Shown in pieces: positions 23,101-34,520 of a stretch of DNA of 64,000 bases. Location: positions 48,279,467 through 48,343,466 of the forward strand of contig NC_087070.1 of NCBI RefSeq assembly GCF_963678635.1, written 5' to 3'. The notes beneath the pieces were generated by a model. The model saw only the letters and a program-made list of their open reading frames with translations. It had not been told where the DNA came from and searched no databases. The DNA is from Symsagittifera roscoffensis. Lineage: Eukaryota > Xenacoelomorpha > Acoela > Convolutidae. Position 1 is the stretch's first letter. Each line of letters opens with the position of its first letter. The translations under genes and the position numbers were made by a program.

Positions 23101-24470
23101 TGCTTAGTAGGGGTCGCAGCGGCGCCGATGATTCCGCTAATGCCGGTAGATACTTTTGCAAACTGTGGATTGACCCCATGAACGATTTTAATTGCGACAA
23201 GGTCCGTGGCGGCGTTAGCGACTCTATTGGTTCTGTTTTCCTAACCAATGGAGTGATTCCAGTCGAGGTTATTTTATGGCCTAGCCATTCGCATTCTCGC
23301 TGGGCGAATTTATATTTTGTCAATTTTAAGGACATATTTTCACGATCCAGTTTCTTTAAAATTTTCTCAACCGTCGCTATGTGGTCTATCGCCGTTCGCT
23401 TGGTTACGACCAAAATATCATCGATGAACGCGTGCGCCTGCGGGTATTCGGCAAGTATACAGTCCATTGCGCGTTGGAATTCCGCGGGCATTGTGGTGAG
23501 ACCATAGAATCCGGTCTTGAACCGGTACGTACCCGTCGAGTGGCCTCCGATAAGAGAGAAATTGCACTGTACGCTCGTTTCAGCGTTTAGTGGCAGTTGG
23601 CCATACGCGTATGTTAAATCCATTGTTGTGAAGTATATGTCTCCCTGTTTTTTTTTCACTAATCGTTTGCCCAACCGTGTCCATTAGTTCCTCGATATTC
23701 GGCATTTGATATTTATTCTTATGCACTTGTTTATTTAGTTCTCTCGACTCGAGTGCCAATTTCACGGACCCATCTTTTCTTACTGTTATTATTATTGGGG
23801 ACACAAAATATTTGTCCGAGCATTCTGTTAGTTTTTCAATATGACCCTGTTGCAATAATTTTTCAATTTCAGTATCCACTTTTTCTTGTAACGAAATCGG
23901 AACTCGACGCCCCTTCTGTTGCACTGGGGTGCGGTTTTCAAAAAATTCTGCTTGTACTTTGTAGTTTCTTATTTTTCCCACCCTGCTAAAAAGGTTTGAA
24001 AACTGCTTACTGAAATAGGTTTGCCATGAATCCAACTCCCCCTCCGGTTCCAGTGCGTCCTGACTGCTTTCTTCAACGGACATTATGTGTTTCCCTGGTG
24101 ATTGTTGCACCAACTGGAGTCCTAACTGGGGCATCAGATCTCTTCCAATTATTGATGGTCGGTTCCCTCCGATTACTTTTATCCTTGCATGTATCATCCA
24201 GCCGTTTGTTTGAATTGTTACTGCCATTGTTCCAATCATCTGTAGTGGATTGTTTCCATAATCCCGAAAAGCATTATCCTCCTCCGTAAGGTTATCCAAT
24301 TTCACTCCTGACGTTCCCAAAGTCTTCCGCAATTCTCCAATAGTGAAAATCGAAATTGGAGACCCGCTATCGATCCACACTCGAGTGGGTTTCTCGTTGA
24401 CTTTAATCGGCAATTGTGCCCCAGCAACTTTCAATTCTGTGACTCTTTTTCGTTTTATCGCCATGACCAT
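20170..24470 (-). CDS. Pol region of Ty3/Gypsy copy C (fossil)
   Basis: Protease (IDSGSPISIF), reverse transcriptase (FVSPIIITVRKDGSVKLAL; FIDDILVV near 23.4 kb), RNase H near 22.8 kb with DYLSRHP after it, integrase zinc site CPECTAAGK near 21.6 kb, and integrase core (VDRFSRWPSA; HGVPRKIHIDQG) near 21.3 kb. A tail of about 250 residues rich in Lys, Arg and Ser follows and may bind nucleic acid. The domain order places the element in Ty3/Gypsy. The region is broken and spans several frames. Confidence 0.88.
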
Positions 24471-25588
24471 TTAGTCCCCGTCTGAGCTGCTCGAGTCCCA
24501 CGAGTGCACCACTGGATTCTTATTGACCCATCCAATGGAACTTGCATGTTGTGACGCTTCTTCTTCCGCCGAGTTTTCCAGATGACCATCGTCGACATTC
24601 TCCCGTATCATTCCTACGGCTCCCTGTCCCCGCTGGTTTCCACGCTTCCCCCTACAGGTACGTTCGAAATGGCCAATTTTGTGGCAAAAATTGCATGTAA
24701 CGCCTTTAGCGGGACATCTGTCCAAGTGTTCCCTGGTGAAATTTTGTTGATCGCAGTTATAGCATCTATTGTTGTTGGGAAAGGTTCTACCTCGATTCGA
24801 TCCTCGCCCTTGGTAAGGGCCCCGGCCCCTTGCACGATTGTTCCGATAACCTCCACGGATTATTCCGACTGGCTCCGATTTTATTGGGATTCCTCCGCCT
24901 CCTGATGCTGATCCTTGCCCCCCCCTGGTCCCGTGGCAACATATGATGATGCATACTTGTTACCCCTCTCGTACGAGAAGGCTATCCGGTACACTTCCTC
25001 AGGTGTTTTCGTCGACCTGCATAATTCCTTTTGTGCATCACGATTATTCATGTTAACGATGAATACATCTCTTAGTATCCGGTCCTATAGTGTTCCAAAG
25101 TTGCACCGCGCTGCCAATCCGCTGAGTACGGAATGGAATTGCTCCAAACTTTCAGGGATAAATTGCTTACGAGAAAGGAGTTGGTATGTCTCATATGTTT
25201 CATTTCTTTCTTTCTTAATTTCCGTTTCCAGTGCTTCAATCATTCGTGAGTAACGAATCGTCGAGAGGTCCAGGTGTGGTCGTCTTTTGTGCAGTTTATC
25301 CTGCCCCTTCTCCCCCAGACACAAATACAGATTGGAAATCAACACCTGTTCTGATTCCAGTCGGTTTTTCCCATCTACTTCCTCGGGCAAGGCAGTAACT
25401 TGAGCAGCTGAGAGAGTGCTGGCGTAGTAGAAGTTCTTCGGGTTTAGTGAGTGCTTGGCGACCATTCCCCATTGGAATCTGTTAATCCAAAATTCCCACA
25501 TCATTGGCGGTTCCGTGCATTTCGCTGGCCAAAATCCCGTGATGCCCAGTGGATTCTTTCCCCCACCTGAGACTGCTGGCTGCGCCAT
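24471..25588 (-). CDS. Gag region of Ty3/Gypsy copy C (fossil)
   Basis: It begins MAQPAVSGGGKNPLGITGFW, a capsid-like N-terminus with WxxFxxR-type residues (MWEFWINRFQW), which is common in Gypsy gag. Near its end is a CCHC zinc knuckle, CNFCHKIGHFERTC. The start codon lies exactly at the LTR border: its A is the last base of the LTR, and TGGCGCAGCC begins the primer-binding position. The region contains a few breaks. Confidence 0.82.
25566..25587 (-). promoter_or_regulatory. Probable tRNA primer-binding site overlapping the gag start
   Basis: Immediately after the 5' LTR, in element orientation, the sequence begins TGGCGCAGCCAGCAGTC. A TGG directly behind the LTR is expected, because it pairs with the CCA end of a tRNA. 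I cannot assign the tRNA with confidence, though an Arg-type or Ser-type tRNA end is conceivable. The same bases also code the first gag residues. Confidence 0.5.
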
Positions 25589-25803
25589 GTCAAGGAGGTA
25601 AAACGATCGTCGTCTAATTGTTAATTCCGATAGAAGAGATCGTCAACTTAATCTTACAAAGTTAGCATAGAGAGTGGTTAGAGACAATATCCAAGGGTGA
25701 CAGACTGTTCCAAGGACAAACACCTGCTAATCAATTAGTCTAGCACCGAGAGTGAACATTTGGTTGACAGCTTCCGAAATGAACTAATTTACTCTATACA
25801 ACA
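25588..25803 (-). repeat. 5' LTR of Ty3/Gypsy copy C
   Basis: This 216-base LTR has TGTTGTATAG...CCTTGACA ends in element orientation and is followed on the plus strand by CATA. It is the only 5' LTR left among the three copies. Confidence 0.88.
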
Positions 25804-26074
25804 CATATCACCTATTTACTTTCCCAGCTGAAAAAAAATCCATAGTCTCAAATTTGAAAATACTTTTTGACTCATTTACAAATTCTCCCTCGGCCTCCTT
25901 TTTGACTCATTTACAAATTCTCCCTCATTTCCTATGTAACATTTTCCTACCACGCGTGAGTTATAGTATTAACAATTTTTTATACCAAGCATTGTCAATT
26001 TAGGAAGTTTGGGTGGCTGAAAAAGAGCCATATTTGTCATCGTTACCACCCCCCCTCCCTTATTTTTTTTATAC

Positions 26075-26189
26075 CTGTGTTGGTGACGAGACCCCTGTCC
26101 ATGAGTGTGAAGTCGTAGAGATCACGGAGGTCTTCGTAGCGACTCAGATTCAGAGCATCGAACCAGTCAGGATTCGACCTCCAATCGAC
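26075..26189 (-). CDS. DEG/ENaC channel, exon 5 (finger helices)
   Basis: This 115-base exon lies on the minus strand between acceptor TTTCTAG and donor ACACAG|GTATAA. It codes VDWRSNPDWFDALNLSRYED, then LRDLYDFTLMDRGLVTNT. DEG/ENaC proteins have a helical finger segment of this kind between the first extracellular strands and the Cys-containing stretch of exon 6. Phase 0 in and phase 1 out fit exon 4 (34393-34520) and any exon 6 copy. It sits just outside the retrotransposon insertion, so the element landed in the intron between exons 5 and 6. Confidence 0.85.
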
Positions 26190-26550
26190 CTAGAAAACAA
26201 TAATTCCACGTCAAATAAGCGACAAATTGCCACGCGACTTAAAATAATATATATATAAATAAAAATTTTCATCCGTTTTTACATGCAGAGGTCTCTGCGC
26301 ACAGTGTTAACCTTGCGTTAGGCATTTTACAACGGCTTTTATTTTATAATTTTCAATCTAAAAAATTATGAGATAAAAATCCACGCTTGCAAAAAGTACC
26401 AGCCATTATAAGCTAAGTAAAAAAAATAACAAAACAAAGACTAGTTGTATTGTTATTTTTGCTGATTTTCTCATTTTTTCTCATTTTTCTGCTGATTTTT
26501 TTATTAAGGAGCTACTGAGTTAAAAGAAAACTGCGAGCATGATATGTGCT
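26190..26550. other. Intron, nothing recognised
   Basis: AT-rich sequence between exon 5 and the 1.4-2.0 kb tandem array. It contains short repeats of TTTTTCTCATTTTTC type only. Confidence 0.4.
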
Positions 26551-26969
26551 TTTTTAAAATACTATGCACAAAGTAATTCAGACAAATCTTTTTGGCGGCA
26601 GTCTGTGAAATTTTTTGTACATTTCTTCAAATCAAGGCTGCAGGCTTTTGATATTATTCCACTCTTGACCTTCTATGAGCTTTCTCTGTTTTTGAGGTAT
26701 TAAAGTGCCTTGAAAAAAACACCCAAGCCATATTCCTTTGATCGACTTTTTCGGCTATAAATGTTTGTAGTTTGACAAAACTGGATCATCAGCGCTCCTT
26801 ATACAAATTTTCCCACTGACAAGTAAAAATCAAGTTTGAAGTTTGAAAATAAAGACAATACATTTGATAGTATCAAGTTGAAGCCATGAACGTTCAGATG
26901 GCCATTTATTGTCTGATAAAATTTCTTGTTGTTTCGACCATTGAACTTTGTTTTCAGGTGTGTTTCAGT

Positions 26970-26971
26970 TT

Positions 26972-27003
<32 letters not shown>

Positions 27004-27006
27004 TTT
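26970..27006. repeat. CTTT microsatellite
   Basis: About nine CTTT repeats on the plus strand. Shorter forms sit at the same place in the other three units of the array (28595-28615, 30015-30040, 32035-32075). Confidence 0.9.
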
Positions 27007-27282
27007 CGTTTTCTTGTGTTTCCTTCTTTTTTTTGTTTTCCACAAAAAACCAGATACCACATGAAAGCATCAAAATGGGATAAGGGATATAGATATATCT
27101 TATGAAATACCTTTCAGTCGTGATTTGAATAATTTTTTATTTAGAAAAAAAAAACGAGAAAAATCCGTTTGAAGTTTTTGAGTTGTGGTCTGATTTTGTC
27201 TTGAGCGAGCAGGCTCGCAATAGTTTATTTAATAAATCAAGCCGTAAAAATTTAGTTTCAGCGATTTTTTCCAACTCGCTTC

Positions 27283-27471
27283 TACATACATACATACATA
27301 CATACATACATACATACATACATACATACATACATACATACATACATACATACATACATACATACATACATACATACATACATACATACATACATACCTA
27401 CATACATACATACATACATACATACATACATACATACATACATACATACATACATTCATACATACATACAT
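27283..27471. repeat. CATA microsatellite, about 47 repeats
   Basis: A run of about 190 bases of CATA with three imperfect units (one CCTA, one TTCA). It is inserted in unit 1 between CCAACTCGCT and TTGTAGTGCC. The other units read straight through at that point, so the expansion is private to unit 1. Long open frames here (Ile-His-Thr-Tyr or Met-Tyr-Val-Cys repeats) are artefacts. Confidence 0.95.
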
Positions 27472-30400
27472 TTGTAGTGCCATTTTGTAGCAAAAAATTT
27501 ATTGCAAAGGTAATGAGAAAAATAATTTTTTTTTGTTTTCCAGTCAATTTTCTGGAAAAAATGTTGAAAAACTGCCATTATTGTTCTATGGCTGTCGAAT
27601 ATGCCTAATTTTCAATTTTTTTATAAAACTTTTTATTACAACACGCAAAAAAAACTTCAGCTTGTCTTTATTTCATTGATCGCTCGACTAGCATAAAGCT
27701 CGACTAGCATAAAACTTTGAAAACATGAAAACGTATTTACTAGAATAACTTTGAAAATTTTTTTTCTAAGACGAAAAGAATCCTTTCAAAGTGAAACTTG
27801 CAATTCTGTGAAATAGAAAAAAGAAAAATTTGGCATTCAACCAGCAAATGAAATTCCTTAACACATAAAATCCGATCAGCCATACCTCACACCGAACAAG
27901 GGGTGGATTTAGAGAAGGGGTGGGAGAGGTTTTGAGGCGCTTCGAGGATCCGACCCCCTGCCAAACCAAAAGGTTTGCTTTAGTTTTAACTTGAAATTTC
28001 TTTTTTTTTTAAATCCTTTTTAACACCTATTTTGTCTGTTTTATTGCAAAAAGGGGGGGATAATTCTTTGCAAGGAGTGGATGAAATTTTTTGAGATAAA
28101 CCCGGCCAATTTTGACGATATTTGAATTTAGATTATTATGCTAGTCGATATTTTTGCCTTTTTGAAAAGTTTATGGTACCAAGTTTTTTTTTAAATTCTC
28201 TGCACAAAGTAATTCAGACAAATCTTTTTGGCGGCAGTCTGTGAAATTTTTTGTACATTTCTTCAAATCAAGGCTGCAGGCTTTTGATATTATTCCACTC
28301 TTGACCTTCTATGAGCTTTCTCTGTTTTTGAGGTATTAAAATGCCTTAAAAAAAACACCCAAGCCATATTCCTTTGATCGACTTTTTCGGCTATAAATTT
28401 TTGTAGTTTGACAAAACTGGATCATCAGCGCTACTTATAAAAATTTTCCCCTGACAAGTAAAAATCAAGTTTCAAGTTTGAAAATAACCACAATACATTT
28501 GATAGTATCAAGTTGAACGTTCAGATGGCCATTTATTGTCTGATAAAATTTCTTGTTGTTTCGACCATTGAACTTTGTTTTTGGGTGTGTTTCAGTTTTC
28601 TTTCTTTCTTTCTTTTTCGTTTTCTTGTGTTTCCTTCTTTTTTTTTGTTTTCCACACAAAACCAGATACCACATGAAAGCATCGAAATGGGATAAGGGAT
28701 ATAGATATATCTTATGAAATACCTTTCGGTCGTGATTTGAACAATTTTTCATTGAGAAAAAAAACGAGAAAAATCCGTTCGAAGTTTTTGAGTTTTGGTC
28801 TGATTTTGTCTTGAGCGAGCAGGCTCGCAATAGTTTATTTATTAAATCAAGCTGTGAAAATTTAGTTTCAGGGTTTTTTCCAACTTTGTAGCGCCATTTT
28901 GTAGCGAAAAATTTAATGCAAAGTTAGTGAGAAAAATAAACTTTTTTTGTTTTCCAGTCGATTTTCTGGAATGTTGAAAAATTGCCATTATTTTACTATG
29001 GCTGTCGAATATGCCTGAATTTCAATTTTTTTATGAAATTTTTTATTACAACACGCAAAAAAAACATCAGCTTGTCTTTATTTCATTGATCGCTCGACTA
29101 GCATAATGCTCGACTAGCATAAAACTTTGAAAACATGAAAACTTATTTAGTAGAATACCTTTGAATGTTTTTTCTAAGACGAAAAGAATCCTTTCAAAGT
29201 GAAACTTGCAATTCTGTGAAATAGAAAAAAGAAAAATTTGGCATTCAACCAGCAAATGAAATTCCTTAACACATAAAATCCGATCAGCCATACCTCACAC
29301 CGAACAAGGGGTGGATTTAGAGAAGGGGTGGGAGAGGTTTTGAGGCGCTTCGAGGATCCGACCCCCTGCCAAACCAAAAGGTTTGCTTTAGTTTTAACTT
29401 GAAATTTCTTTTTTTTTAAAATCCTTTTTAACACCTATTTTGTCTGTTTTATTGCAAAAAGGGGGGGATAATTCTTTGCAAGGAGTGGATGAAATTTTTT
29501 GAGATAAACCCGGCCAATTTTGACGATATTTGAATTTAGATTTTTATGCTAGTCGATATTTTTGCCTTTTTGAAAAGTTTATGCTACCAAGTTTTTTTTT
29601 AAATTCTCTGCACAAAGTAATTCAGACAAATCTTTTTGGCGGCAGTCTGTGAAATTTTTTGTACATTTCTTCAAATCAAGGCTGCAGGCTTTTGATATTA
29701 TTCCACTCTTGACCTTCTATGAGCTTTCTCTGTTTTTGAGGTATTAAAATGCCTTGAAAAAAACACCCAAGCCATATTCCTTTGATCGACTTTTTCGGCT
29801 GTAAATTTTTGTAGTTTGACAAAACTGGATCATCAGCGCTCCTTATACAAATTTTCCCACTGACAAAAAAAAATCAAGTTTCAAGTTTAAAAAAATAGAC
29901 AATACATTTGATAGTATCAAGTTGAAGCCATGAACGTTCAGATGGCCATTTTTTGTCTGATAAAAGTTCTTGTTGTTTCGACCATTGAACTTTGTTTTTG
30001 GGTGTGTTTCAGTTTTCTTTCATTCTTTCTTTCTTTCTTTTTCGTTTTCTTGTATTTCCTTCTTTTTTTCGTTTTACAAAGCGCTCCTTATACAAATTTT
30101 CCCACTGACAAAAAAAAATCAAGTTTCAAGTTTAAAAAAATAGACAATACATTTGATAGTATCAAGTTGAAGCCATGAACGTTCAGATGGCCATTTTTTG
30201 TCTGATAAAAGTTCTTGTTGTTTCGACCATTGAACTTTGTTTTTGGGTGTGTTTCAGTTTTCTTTCATTCTTTCTTTCTTTCTTTTTCGTTTTCTTGTAT
30301 TTCCTTCTTTTTTTCGTTTTCCACAAAAAACCAGATACCACATGAAAGCATCAAAATGGGATAAGGGATATAGATATATCTTATGAAATACCTTTCAGTC

Positions 30401-32035
30401 GTGATTTGAACAATTAAGAAAAAAAAAACGAGAAAAATCCGTTTGAAGTTTTTGAGTTTTGGTCTGATTTTGTCTTGAGCGAGCAGGCTCGCAATAGTTT
30501 ATTTATTAAATCAAGCCGTAAAAATTTAGTTTCAGGGATTTTTTCCAACTTTGTAGTGCCATTTTGTAGCAAAAAATTTATTGCAAAGGTAATGAGAAAA
30601 ATAAATGTTTTCTGTTTTCCAGTCAATTTTCTGGAAAAAATGTTGAAAACTTGCCATTATTTCACTATGGCTGTCGAATATGCCTGAATTTCAATTTTTT
30701 TATGAAACTTTTTATTACAACACGCAAAAAAAACTTCAGCTTGTCTTTATTTCATTGATCGCTCGACTAGCATAAAGATCGACTAGCATAAAACTTTGAA
30801 AACATGAAAATGTTTTTACTAGAATAACTTTGAAAGTTTTTTTCTAAGACGAAAAGAATCCTTTCAAAGTGAAACTTGCAATTCTGTGAAATAGAAAAAA
30901 GAAAAATTTGGCATTAAACCAGCAAATGAAATTCCTTAACACATAAAATCCGATCAGTCATACCTCAACGCGAATAAGGGGTGGATTTGAGAAGGGGTGG
31001 GAGAGGTTTTGAAGCGCTTCGAGGATTCGACCCCCTGCCGAATCAAAAGGTCTGCTTTGGTTTTAACTTAAAAATTATTTTTTTAAAAAAAATCCTTTTT
31101 AACACCTATTTTGTCTGTTTTTACGGAAATCAGTCCCTTACCCCTTTCAAAAAAAAATAAATTCACCGGTAGCTCGACTTGTAAGCTTGAAGTAAGCACG
31201 TAGGGTTAAAGCGAACACTTATTGCCAAAAAAAATAGTGAAAAGCGTGGAAAACTGTGACTTAGACGTATTTTTTGGGATCTTCATTATGTCCCCCTTGC
31301 TAAAGGCAGGAGAATTGTTACTAGAATGAAAATTAGCACATGCTTAACCATTTAATTTTTTCACAACATTGATTTCATTTTGTTGCTAAGTACCAAACGG
31401 TGGAAGAATAGCTAACGGTATCCGTTTTTTCTGTATAGTGATTTTCATCTTTTTGTTTTTGCCCCCTTCCTATTGCAAAAAGAGGGGGGGGATAATTCTT
31501 TGCAAGGCGTGGATGAATATTTTTGAGATAACCCCGGCCAATTTTGACATTATTTAAATTTAGATTTTTATGCTAGTCGATATTTTTGCATTTTTGAAAA
31601 ATTTATGCTACCAAGTTTTTTAAAATATAATGCACAAAGTAATTCAGACAAATCTTTTTGGCGACAGTCTGTGAAATTTTTTGTACATTTCTTCAAATCA
31701 AGGCTGCAAGCTTTTGATAGTATTCCACTCTTGACCTTCTAGGAGCTTTCTCTGTTTTTGAGGTATTAAAATGCCTTGAAAAAACACCCAAGCCATATTC
31801 CTTTGATCGACTTTTTCGGCTATAAATTTTTGTAGTTTGACAAAATTGGATCATCAGCGCTCCTTATAAAACTTTTCCCCTGACAAGTAAAAATCAAGTT
31901 TCAAGTTTGAAAATAAAGACTATACATTTGATAGTATCAAGTTGAAGCCATGAACGTTCAGATGGCCATTTATTGTTTGATAAAATTTCTTGTTGTTTTG
32001 ACCATTGAAATTTGTTTTCGGGTGTGTTTCAGTTT

Positions 32036-32071
<36 letters not shown>

Positions 32072-32770
32072 TTTCGTTTTCTTGTGTTTCCTTCTTTTTT
32101 TTGGTTTCCACCCAAAACCAGATACCACTTGAAAGCATCAAAATGGGATAAGGGATATAGATATATCTTATGAAATACCTTTCGGTCGTGATTTGAACAA
32201 TTTTTTATTGCGAAAAAAAACGAGAAAAATTTGTTTGAAGTTTTTGAGTTTTGGTCTGATTTTGTCTTGAGCGAGCCGGCTCGCAATAGTTTATTTATTA
32301 AATCAAGCTGTGAAAAGGGATTAGGGATTAGTTTCAGGGATTTTTTCCAACTTTGTAGCGCCATTTTGTAGCGAAAAATTTAATGCAAAGATAATGAGAA
32401 AAATAATTATTTTTTTTTGTTTTCCAGTCATTTTTCCGAAAAAAATGTTGAAAAAATGCTATTATTTTACTATGGCTGTCGATTAAGCCTGAAATTCAAT
32501 TTTTTTTTATAAAACTTTTTATTACAACACGCAGAAAAACCGTTATTGCTTTGCAAAATTTAATGCACTTTGTAGCGAAAATTTTGATGCAAAGGTATTG
32601 AGAAAAATAATTATTTTTTTTGTTTTCCAGTCATTTCTCTGAAAAAATTGTTGAAAAATTGCCATTGTTTTACTATGGCTGTCGAATATGCCTGAATTGT
32701 AATTTTTTTATGAAACTTTTTATTACAACACGCAAAAAAATTTCAGCTTGTCTTTATTTCATTGATCGCT

Positions 32771-33861
32771 CGACTAGCATAAAGCTCGACTAGCATAAAA
32801 TTTTGAATACATGAAAACGTATTTACTAGAATAACTTTGAAAATTTTTTTTCCAAGACGAAAAGAATCTTTTCAAAGTGAAACTTGCATTTCTGTGAAAT
32901 AGAAAAAAGAAAAATTTGGCATTCAACCAGCAAAAGAAATTCCTTAACACATAAAATCCGATCAGTCATACCTCACACCGAACAAGGGGTGGATTTAGAG
33001 AAGGGGTGGGAGAGGTTTTGAAGCTCTTCGAGGATTCGACCCCCTGCCGAACCGAAAGGTCTGCTTTGGTTTTATTTTAAAAATTCTTTTTTTTTTTTGA
33101 AAAAAAAATCCTTTTTAACACCTATTTGTCTGTTTTACGGAAATCAGTCCCTTCCCCCTTTCAAGAAAAATATAGATTCACCGGTAGCGCGACATGTAAG
33201 CTTGAGGTAAGCCCGTAGGGTTAAAGCGAACACTTATTGCCAAAACAAATAGTTAAAAGTGTGGGAAACTGTGATTTAGACGTATTTTTTGGGATCTTCA
33301 TTATGTCCCCTTGCTATAGGCAGGAGAATTGTTACTAGATTGAAAATTAGCACATGCTTAACCGTTTAATTATTTCACAACATTGATTTCATTTTGTTAC
33401 TAAGTACCAAAGGTTGGAAGAATAGCTAACGGTATCCGTTTTTTTCTGTATAGTGATTTTCATCTTTTTGTTTTTGCCCCCTTCCTATTGCAAAAAGGGG
33501 GGGACAATTCTTTGCAAGGCGTGGATGAAATTTTTTGAGATAACCCTGGCCAATTTTGACGATATTTGAATTTAGATTTTTATGCTAGTCGATACTTTTT
33601 TCATTTTTGAAAAATTTATGCTAATTGTTGTTGTTGTAGCTACATCGATCTCTGCTTCGAATTAGAGAGATCGTTTATGTTTAAGAGAGAGAGAGAAAAA
33701 GAGAGTAAGGGAACTTTTGTTCCTGTCTGGTCAAGTTAATATTATCTTGTTCAATCTATTACTGCAGTTACCCGGAGCCTCTAGCGGCAAAACCGGCGTA
33801 GAAGGAGAACCACCTTTTCTAGTGATTTACGTTTTATGCTAGTCAAACTTTATGCCAGTCG
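32771..33861. mobile_element. Possible DNA transposon with CGACTRGCATAAAG inverted ends
   Basis: The left part reads CGACTAGCATAAAGCTCGAC and then TAGCATAAAAC. The reverse complement of 33826-33861 reads CGACTGGCATAAAGTTTGAC and then TAGCATAAAAC. These make an inverted pair of about 30 bases with a few mismatches. The same left end recurs in each array unit (27685, 29096, 30764), and shorter TTATGCTAGTCGA inverted copies lie near 28137, 29548 and 31568. No target duplication was found and no transposase is seen. A non-autonomous element that was captured into the tandem array is the likeliest reading. Confidence 0.4.
33640..33825. other. Unique block with TTG repeat and GA-rich tract
   Basis: It departs from the array sequence after TTATGCTAA and holds TTGTTGTTGTTGTAGC, a GAGAGAGAGA run and a GC-richer segment (ACCCGGAGCCTCTAGC). 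It ends before the second CGACTAGCATAA-type inverted end. It may be the core of an inserted element; I recognise no gene. Confidence 0.3.
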
Positions 33862-34392
33862 TTACACCGCCCTCTATTGCGCCACATTATCAGGGTTCAA
33901 AAATCCACCGTTTTTTTTTTAAAAAAACTATCGCAGTACAGTTTCTTTCTAAATTTTGAGCACAGGGCATCAAATGTTTTTCAAATGGCCTTTAAATGTC
34001 CGGTTCAAAACGTCTGGATAAAAATTATAATTTGTCCTGAGAAATCAACCATATTATAAACAAATTTTCTTTCATTTTCTTGGAAAGTAAGATCATCAAA
34101 AACGATTGTACAAACATTTGAGCTGTTTTTATGTAAAAATTTTTTAAAATTCGACAAAAACAGAGAAACTGAGATTTTTCTGATAGAACTCAATCCAACA
34201 ACTGAAAACTGCAATTAAATTTCCCATTTTTGGCATTCAAACTAGCAACCAAAAACTGTATTAATTTTGCATAATCTCAACGAATCAATCGGTTCAATTT
34301 TCATAGAGGTGGACGTATGATCCTCTCAGGAATCATATCGGGAGGGATCTCTAACATGATTCGAATTCTCAATTGCATCTGATAAAGCTGAC
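33862..34392. other. Intron, nothing recognised
   Basis: AT-rich sequence between the array and channel exon 4. No exon or repeat terminus is recognised. Confidence 0.4.
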
Positions 34393-34520
34393 CTTGTTGT
34401 ATAGGTCGATGTTGAGCAGCCCCCGCTCTGAGCCATTGAGGTCGTCGAATGTGTCGTTGGTGCGGGGAGTAATGGAAGAACAGTTGTCCTCGTCCGATAA
34501 GTCATCACAGTCCTCGACGC
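34393..34520 (-). CDS. DEG/ENaC channel, exon 4 (second half of LDLa module)
   Basis: This 128-base exon lies between acceptor ATTTTAG and donor AACAAG|GTCAGC. It codes VEDCDDLSDEDNCSSITP, later LLNIDLYNK. The C-D-D-L-S-D-E-D-N-C stretch is the calcium-binding end of an LDL-receptor class A module (consensus D-C-x-D-x-S-D-E-x-x-C). The exon opens with two bases that complete the Gly codon started in exon 3, which gives the CDG-x-x-DC core of the module. The phases (1 in, 0 out) agree with both neighbours. NCS is a possible N-glycosylation site. Confidence 0.88.

Larger units (their letters stand above)
18546..24825. repeat. Segmental tandem duplication, segment C (right)
   Basis: It corresponds to 7038-13315 of segment A: truncated exon 7, the hAT fragment, exon 6C, intron, LTR and retrotransposon. 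Beyond 24825 the retrotransposon continues into sequence that A and B lack, up to its 5' LTR and the CATA duplication. Segment C therefore preserves the ancestral right side. The B/C junction at 18545/18546 (CCATTG|TGAGATC) has at most one base of overlap between retrotransposon and exon sequence, which suggests non-homologous joining. Confidence 0.83.
19614..25803 (-). mobile_element. Ty3/Gypsy LTR retrotransposon, copy C, end to end with both LTRs
   Basis: The element is about 6.2 kb on the minus strand and is flanked by CATA on both sides (19610-19613 and 25804-25807), the 4-base duplication usual for Ty3/Gypsy. Parts in element order are: 5' LTR (25588-25803), primer-binding position, gag with a zinc knuckle (about 24.5-25.6 kb), protease (about 24.2-24.45 kb), reverse transcriptase (about 23.1-24.0 kb), RNase H (about 22.65-23.0 kb), integrase with a basic tail (about 20.17-21.7 kb), purine tract, and 3' LTR (19614-19828). 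It is broken in several places. The two LTRs differ at only a handful of sites over 215 bases, so insertion was fairly recent. Confidence 0.92.
26551..33623. repeat. Tandem array of four 1.4-2.0 kb units
   Basis: Units begin at GCACAAAGTAATTCAGAC near 26565, 28201, 29609 and 31631. Each contains the same order of landmarks: GGCGGCAGTCTGTGAAA, GAACGTTCAGATGGCCA, a CTTT-rich tract, GGGATAAGGGATATAGATAT, TTGTCTTGAGCGAGC, CGACTAGCATAA and GGGGTGGATTTAGAGAAGG. The units differ by internal changes. Unit 1 holds the CATA microsatellite, unit 3 a local ~245-base duplication (29836 and 30081), and units 3 and 4 extra sequence. No coding function is recognised. The array lies in the intron between exons 4 and 5 of the channel. 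Confidence 0.85.

Noticed and set aside
27283-27471. CRISPR-like regular repeats
   Set aside because: The CATA run and the 29-base minisatellite at 46990 have no unique spacers, and the sequence is eukaryotic.
27183-27608. Long frames with Tyr-Ile-His-Thr or Met-Tyr-Val-Cys repeats
   Set aside because: Direct translation of the CATA microsatellite.
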